This document shows, in pieces, positions 53,201 through 62,200 of a stretch of DNA of 64,000 bases (the stretch's first letter is position 1; each line of letters begins with the position of its first letter). The DNA is from Anodontia alba (lineage: Eukaryota > Mollusca > Bivalvia > Lucinida > Lucinidae). The position numbers were made by a program, and so were the translations under genes. Below the pieces are notes generated by a model. It was not told where the DNA came from, made no database searches, and saw only the letters and a program-made list of their open reading frames with translations. The stretch spans positions 117,510,951 to 117,574,950 of the forward strand of contig OZ024824.1 in NCBI GenBank assembly GCA_964016985.1. The letters run 5' to 3'.

Positions 53201-56200
53201 GTGGTTCTGTTGGATGCATGTCAGACTAGTGATAGGAGGTTGAGGGGACTATCCTCGTCGGGTCGGCAACATTCTTTCATGGAGATTGATCATGAAATAT
53301 TTTCTACGGTCATTCTCTCCCTTCTGCTGATTAAAGATGGGCAGTTGTCAGTTTCTGGTGAAAGATTATGCACCATACTGGTTAACCTCTTAGAGGACTA
53401 AGCCTGCCCAGTAAAAGTGTGGTTAGGCAAACTGACTGTGCTAGACATAACCCCACTGGGTTGACTGGGCAGTACAATCTCAACACAAACCAACATAACG
53501 ACATGTTAAAGCTTCTAGTTTGTAAGCCTAAAAGTCAAGGAGAGATGGCATCAATTACAAATGCATGTAACAACATTTACATTCAATCTTATCTTCTGCA
53601 CCACCGTTAACCCTAGTCCTGCTGAACCCGGATAATTATGTCCTGTCCTTGCAAACAGAATAGCTGCAGAACTGAACTGGACCTGCACTGTTAACTATTT
53701 AGTATGTTAAATTGAATCCACAACCTGGATCAAGCAATCTAATTGGCTGACAATTAGAAGTGGGTGTGGCATCCTAATTTATTTAGCATGACAAGGATTA
53801 ACATTGCTCTAGATTACATGCATTTTAACCAAAAAGTATTTCTTATTTCTCAAAATAAACACATGCTGTACTCATAAGAAATGCCTCAGTGAGGCACCTC
53901 TAATGAGTACCACAAAATATGTTTTCATGGAGAAATAAGAAAAAATATTTACCTGATACCCACTCTTATCTAGAGCTTTGACAGTACAAACATTTGATTA
54001 AGCATCATTAAAACACTTCAGGGCCCAGTTGTTCAAAGCGTTGTTAGCTTAACGAGCTCGTTAAGGGTCATTTCGTTAACTGTTTTAGCAGATTCAATAT
54101 ACAATTTTCTGAAATTTTTTGTTGAAAAAATGTGAGTAGCTTTTGCACTGCAAAAGCTACTCACATTTTTTCAGCAAAAAATTTCAGCATATTTTCGTAT
54201 CACTCGATGCAAATTTTAATGAATCGTTAACTAACGATGTCGTTAGCTTTGAACAACTGGGCCAAGGTCATGATCCTATCTGGTGTAAAGCGCTATCAGT
54301 TTCATGGACTGCTTATAAATAGTGTGAAAAAATACCCATTCTGAGAATAAATAGCTTTTCAGTACAACAATTTCAATTTTTAAGTCGGGCACAACATTTC
54401 CTACAAGATTGCAAGTGTGCCCAGCAAAGACTCAGATCAGCCTGCACATCTTTGCCTGAAGACACTGGATCCTTGGCTACCAGAGTCCCATGAGAAGACT
54501 AATCAGAATCTGTGGATGCACAGCCTGATCTGAGTCTTTACTAGGTGCACATGCAATCTTGTAGGAAATACTACCAGATAAGTAGATTCACCAGAGGCAT
54601 TTAGACATGACTGATATTACCTGTCTGATAAGCATGTTCATCCTTGCTTAAAGGTTTGACTGAGTATCATTCTTCGACCAGCCCATGTCCACTGTCAACA
54701 ACCACAGTAACTGACTATAGTAAGTTTGTTTGTGTTGAGGTTTTACGGCCCAGTCAACCCAATGGGGTCATTTGAGCATGGTCAGTTTACCTAACCACAC
54801 GTTTACTGGGCAGGCTTAGTCCTCTAAGCGGTTAACCAGTATTGTGCACATTCTTTCGCCAGAAACTGACAAATGCCCTTCTTGAATCAGCAGAAGGGAG
54901 AGAATGACCGTAGAAAATATTTCATGATCAATCTCCATGAAAGAATGTTGCCGACCTCGGCGGGGGTTGAACCTGCGACCTCCTGGTCTTCAGTTGGACA
55001 GCGCATCCAACTGAGCCACCGAGGCCGGCAAAAAGGTGGAACCACCCACTAATGATTTTATTGCCCCTACTTAGCCACTATGCAAGAGAGATTAAAGGTA
55101 TGTTATAAAGAGGTGATTTTGAGATCCCAGCAGGGGGTAGTAATGACGGAGAAGATATTACTTATGGATCAGGGCCCACTTGTTCAAAGCATTGTTTGCT
55201 TAACGAGCTCGTTAGTGATCAAAATATTAACTGTTATAATAAGTACAATATCTAGTTCACAGGTATTTTTGCTGAAAAAATGAGAGTAGCTTTTGCATTT
55301 GCAAAAGCTACTCACTTTTTTTTCAGCAAAAATATTAGCGTATAAACCATATTTAATGATAAAGATTTTAACGATATGTTAACTAATGACATTGTTAGTT
55401 TTGAACAACTGGGCCAAGATAATTAAGTAAGTACTTAATTCCCCTACTGGACCTCTACCTGTCTATAGTTTATTGACGTATACAAGGTTTTGTTGCTCCC
55501 AGTCTCTAATTAGTGATAAGACTACTGACTGAGACACATCTTATTTTCATGTCTTTAGCCCTTGTCATGCTGAATAAATTAAGATGCCATGCCCACTTCT
55601 AATTTCCAGCCAATCGACTTAATAATAATAATAATAATAATCGACTTTATTTATAGAGGGTAACACATTTAGTAATCTAGTACTAATCCTCCATGTGGCC
55701 CTCTTTTTTTCCTGGGTAGAAACCAGTACTAAGCAATGTGGATAAAGTCTCTTGCTCAAGGAAACAACACTTGCTGTTAGTGGGGATTGAACCCGGTACC
55801 TCTCGATCTCGAGTCCGATGCTTTACCACTGCACCACAGCGCTCCACTCAGATTATTTAATCCGGGTTTTTGATAGAAATTCACATATTTAATGACAAAC
55901 AGTGCAGATCCAGATCAGTTGGCTTCTTCAGAAGCCAACTGATCTGGAGCTACACTGTTTGCTAAGACAGGGCATGTCATCGTCAGCAAGAGAAAGGTTA
56001 AACTTACCATTAGACAGTTTGGGACATATCCATACACCACCTGTCTTGATCCACTGAACAAGGCTGTGATCTGTCTTGGTGCCTGTACAGGGATAGGCAC
56101 ATCTGCCCCATGCTGCTCCCAGTCTACAGAGACAGATGTCAGGCCAGGCTGGGCAGCTTTACCAATGTGGGCAAGCACCTACAAAATAATCAGAAAGATG

Positions 56201-59200
56201 TCTTTGTAACATATGAAGACAGTGACATAGATCAGAGATAGGTGCCACGTAATATTTTCCTTAAATCTTCACAAAACAACTTGCTATTGCATATTTTTCA
56301 TGGTAGGCTAAGGTAGACCAACTTGTTACTGCTTTTTTTTCATAACAAACTCAGCTACACCAGGGCAGTTAAAACTGCCTACACAGCATGCCATTCGGAC
56401 CAGAACTCCAACAGTAGCATTTTAAATCAACAAATTCCAGTGGCATTTTTTTGTACCAAAAAGTATTGACATTTTTTTTATTTCTCTACAAAAATATATG
56501 CTGTAGGTATTCAACAGAAGCAGCATGGTAATTCTAATGAACAGAGGCGTTTCTAATGAAAACCCACAACATATGTTTTTTTTTTTTTGAGAAATAAGAA
56601 AAATATTTATCTTGATGCTACTCTTATCTGGACATACGTAAGTGGGTGCGGAATAGAAGGGTGGTCTGAGTCTTTGCAGAGTGTGGCATCTGATTGGGGT
56701 CTAAACTGTTTGCCATACATACAGATGCATCAAGAGGAAGCAGAATGTCCGGACTATTTCAAATTTTAGGACAAGAATGGTAAGAAGATAAGGAATCCCA
56801 ATACTAAGGCTGAAAACAGCATTTACCTTAACCCTTCTCTTGCTGAACACAACATGCCCTGTCTCAGCAAACAGTGTAGATCCAGATCAGTTGGCTTCTG
56901 AAGAAGCCAACTGATCTGGATCTACACTGTTTGTCATTAAATATGTGAATTTCTATCAAAAACCCGGGTCAAGCAATCTGATTGGCTGGAAATTAGAAAA
57001 GTTAATTTATTCAGCATGAGAAGGGTTAAGAAGAATCAATACACCTTGAGATATGCAGCCATTTTTCAAAAGGACACACCTTTTGCAGATAGAAATTTGC
57101 TTCCTTGTTCCTTTCAAAATTAGAGGCTACACTCAGAGAAAAGAGTTTGCTCCCATAGGGAGTAAATTTTATACTTTAATAGAAGCCACCTCTCCTCTCC
57201 CCATGCCCCTCCACAAATCAGAAGGTAAATATTTCTGCTGAAATGTATACATTCCCCTTAATTTATCAAAGCTATCTTTTCGCTTAACACTTTGCATGCT
57301 GGATAAAAATTTCAGCAGATGACATTTTGAAATATTTTTTCTTATTTTTCCTAAAGTTAGGATTTGACATTTCATGCAAATTGTCTCCTATTTTCAAGGA
57401 AAAATAAAAAAAAATATATCATCAATTTGTCGTCTGCTGAATTTTCTCGTAGCATGGAAAGTGTGTAACACAACAGCCCTAAAGATGGTGCTTTTCCAGC
57501 CAAACAATACTGATACATGCATTTTTTCCTTATTTCTCTGCAAAGAAGTCTGTTTTGGGGTTCTCATTTTAAATGCCTTACTTATGTGATTCTAATGAGT
57601 ACACATAACATGTGTCTGTAGAAAACTAGAATGGGCAGTGGATGGCGGGCCATTGCAAATTCCCACGCTTGTTGCTAATAACTGACTGACGGACAGATGG
57701 ACGTACATTGCTCTAGTACACCCTTACCATGAAGGGAAGTCATGTTGCAAGTTTGGTTAAATTCCATCCAGTGGTTTACATTACGAAAACATGCCTATTT
57801 AAATGTATTGACAATTTCCCCAACAAAAACCCTGAAAGTTTTCATATAAAAAATTCTGATATTTTCCATATTTCTGCTCAAAACATAGATTGCGGGTACT
57901 CGTTAGAACTGCCTTGCCGAGGCAGTTCTAACGAGTACCCACAATCTATGTTTTTGAGCAGAAATAAGAAAAATAATGTATGCCCCTGTAAACCCCAGTT
58001 TTACTATATAAAAGTGGAGTTTAAGGGGGTCAACATTATATAGGTATGTTTTCGTGATGTAGGAGGAGATAGCATGATGGACAGATGAATGGACAACTGA
58101 CACATGAAAAGACAGAAAAATGAAAAAAAAAATATTGCTCTCGTAAACCCTTACTGTAAGGGGAAGTGATGAAGCTAGTTTGGTTGAATTCCCTCCAATG
58201 GATTAGGAGAAGATAGCATGAGGGATGGATGCACAAAAAGATTGGCAGATGGAAAATAACGTTGCTTTCACACACCCTTATCATGAGGGAAAGTGATGTA
58301 GCAACTTCAGTTGCATTCAGCCAAGTGATTTATGAGGAAATAGTGTGATGAACAAATGGATGGAAGATGGATGCATGGACAGGACACACAGAAAAATAAT
58401 GCACAAAACAAAAGGAGGTGCACATGGAAAATAATGTTGCTTTCACACACGCTTACCATGTGGGAAAGTGATGTAGCAACTTCAGTTTAGAAAAATAATA
58501 CTGCTCTTGCACACCCTTACCATATGGTGTGTAGAGTTCTGCCAGCGGTTTAGGAGGAGATATTGTCATGGACAGACAGATGGATGGATGGACAGTTGGC
58601 CGGTCAATTGGGTGGATGGACAGTCAGTTCCCACGAGCAGGTACTTGCATGGCTTAGCATCAGCATTTTTGATACTTAAGTGGCAAAAAAATCACTAGAG
58701 GCTAGCCACATTAGAGAAAGCTATGGACAGGTAATCCATACTTAATCTGGGTAAATAAACTTTTTTAATTTGTGACACATAATGACAGTCAGAAAATCTA
58801 TCCAGTCCTAGGGACGTCCAAGTACCCTCGTACCAGTTTTTTGTTTTTATGCGCATGGGCAGTAATACGTCTTTTGAAAGCCACTTAAAATAGTAGCCCC
58901 TTAATGATTTTTTGCCACAGACAGCATAGCCTCAGTGATACTTAAGTGGCAAAAATGTCATTATGAGGCTAGCCACATAGATATGGACAGTTAATCCATA
59001 CCTAATGTGGTTAAATCGCTAGCCACGTAAGAAAATGATAGCTATGGACAGGTAATCCACACCCAATTTGGCTAAATGGCTAGCCACATAAGAGAATGAT
59101 AGCTATGGACAGGTAATCCATACCTAATGTGGCTAAATGTAATTCATAGACACAAAATGATAGACAGTAATAGGCACTTAAAATCAGGAGCCACTTAATG

Positions 59201-62200
59201 TTTTTTTGCCACATAGTGCATAGCCACATATGTATCTATTCATGGGTTCGAAGATGGACGGACAGATGGAGGCCATCACAATACCTCCATCACTTCTTTA
59301 AACTAGAAAAAGTGTCCATAGGACACGGATGCCCCCGCCAAATGCCATTCAGAAAAAGGGTTTATATGTAATTGTAACAGGTATACCATGAAGTTATTAT
59401 TAAGGCCCGGACACAGTTTACTATATGGAACAAAGTCAAGGGAAGATAATTCAAAAACGAAAAATGCAAGAGTTGTCTTCCTGGTTCATGACACATCGTC
59501 TCAATGTGATGCATGCACCTGTAAAGTTTCATGAATATATTCCATATGGTTTAGGAGTTATGGCCCGGACACGGTTAACTATATGGAATTAAGTCAAGGG
59601 GAAATAATTCATAAACCAAAAATGCCAGAGTTGTCTTCTTTGTTCATGACATATCGTCTGAATGTGATGCATGCATCTGTATAGTTTCATGAATATATTC
59701 ATTACGGTTTAGGAGTTATGGCCCGGACACGGTTTACTATATGGAACTAAGTCAAGGGAAGATAATTCAAAAACAAAAAATGCAAGAGTTGTCTTCCTTG
59801 TTCATGACACATCGCCTCAATGTGATGCATGCACCCATAAAGTTTCATGAATATATTCCATATAGTTTAGGAGTTATGGCCCGGACACATTTTACTATAT
59901 GGAACTAAGTCAAGGGGAAATAATTCAAAAACCAAAAAATGCAAGAGTTTTCTTCCTTGCTCATGAAACATCTTCTCAGTGTGATGCATGCACTGGTAAA
60001 GTTTCATGAATATATTTCATACGGTTTAGGAATTATGGCCCAGACACAGTTAACTGTATGGAACTAAGTCAAGCGGAAATAATTCAAAAACCAAAAATGC
60101 AAGAGTTGTCTTTCTTGTTCATGACACATCGTCTCAGTGTGATGCAGGCACTGGTAAGGTTTCATGAATATATTTCATACGGTTTAGGAGTTATGGCCCG
60201 GACACAGTTAACTATATGGAACTAAGTCAAGCGGAAATAATTCAAAAACCAAAAACGCAAGAGTTGTCTTCCTTGTTCATGACACATCGTCTCAATGTGA
60301 TGTATGCACCTGTGAAGTTTCATGAATATATTCCATACGGTTTAGGAGTTATGGCCCAGACACGGTTTACTATATGGAACTAAGTCAAGGGAAGATAATT
60401 CAAAAACAAAAAATGCAAGAGTTGTCTTCCTTGTTCATGACACATCGTCTCAATGTGATGCATGCACCCATAAAGTTTCATGAATATATTCCATATGGTT
60501 TAGGAGTTATGGCCCGGACACAGTTAACTATATGGACTTAAGTCAAGGGGATTTGTTTGTGTTGAGGTTTTACGGCCCAGTCAACCCAATGGGGTCATGT
60601 CGAGCGTGGTCAGTTTTCTCTAACCACACGTTTACTGGGCAGGCTTAGTCCTCTAAGCGGTTAACCAGTATTGTGCACATTCTTTCGCCAGAAACTGACA
60701 ACTGCCCTTCTTGAATCAGCGGAAGGGAGAGAATGACCGTAGAAAATATTTCATGATCAATCTCTACGAAAGAATTTAAGTCAAGGGGAAATAATTCAAA
60801 AACCAAAAATGCAAGAGTTTTCTTCCTTGCTCATGACACATCTTCTTAGTGTGATGCATGCACTGGTAAAGTTTCATGAATATATTTCATACGGTTTAGG
60901 AGTTATGGCCCGGACACAGTTAACTGTATGGAACTAAGTCAAGCGGAAATAATTAAAAAACCAAAAATGCAAGAGTTGTCTTCCTTGTTCATGACACATC
61001 GTCTCAGTGTGATGCAGGCACTGGTAAGGTTTCATGAATATATTTCATACGGTTTAGGAGTTATGGCCCGAACACAGTTAACTATATGGAACTAAGTCAA
61101 GCTGAAATAATTCAAAAACCAAAAATGCAAGAGTTGTCTTCCTTGTTCATGACACATCGTCTCAATGTGATGTATGCACCTGTGAAGTTTCATGAATATA
61201 TTCCATACGGTTTAAGAGTTATGGCCCGGACACGGTTTACTATATGGAACTAAGTCAAGGGAAGATAATTCAAAAACCAAAAATGCAAGAGTTGTCTTCC
61301 TTGTTCATGACACATAGTCTCAATGTGATGTATGCACCTGTGAAGTTTCATGAATATATTCCATACGGTTTGGGAGTTATGGCCCGGACACGAAGTGGGA
61401 CGTACGGACGGACAGACGGACAGATGTACGGGAAGGACAGGGTTAATGCTTAATGCCCATCCGCTATTCTTCGAATAGGCGGGGGCATAAAAAGGGTGGG
61501 GCTAAAAAGAAAATAATTATCAAGCTATTCTCTAATCTTGAACAATGAACACTTAGCTGTGTAATTCTGGGCCCAGTTGTTCAAAGCGTCGTTAGCTTAA
61601 CCAGCTCATTAAGAGTCATTTCGTTAACTGTTTTAGCAGATTCAATGTACAATATTCTGATATTTTTTGCTGAAAAAATGTAAGTAGCTGCAAAAGCTAC
61701 TCACATTTTTTCAGCAAAAAATTCAGCATATTTGTGTATCACTTGATGTAAATTTTAATAAATCGTTAACTAACAATGTCGTTAGCGTTGAACAACTGGG
61801 CCCTGATAGGAGCAGAATCAGCATGTATAAAATAAAAAAGATTTTCTCACCTTACTCTCCCACTTTGACTTCACTTTGGAATCAAAGAATTCATAAGCTC
61901 CTGCACCAACTCTAGCTAATGCTCTCAAAAGATGGCGGTTTGCTGTTGAGCTGAAGAAAAGCAATAGGGCATATGATGTGAAGCATAGCATTTCCTAAAG
62001 TATTGTTGCAGGAATAATCAAATACTATGCCAAATTGACCATGTCTGTACAATCTCATGCTTTCACATTCTCAAAAATTGGCAGGTATGAAAATTAGAGA
62101 TATGGTTCATATTTTCACAGAAAATTCAAGGAAGTGATGTTTCCAAAACTGCTGCCTGAATAAAAATGTATGCAGACCTTGATGGACCTGATCCTTTAGC

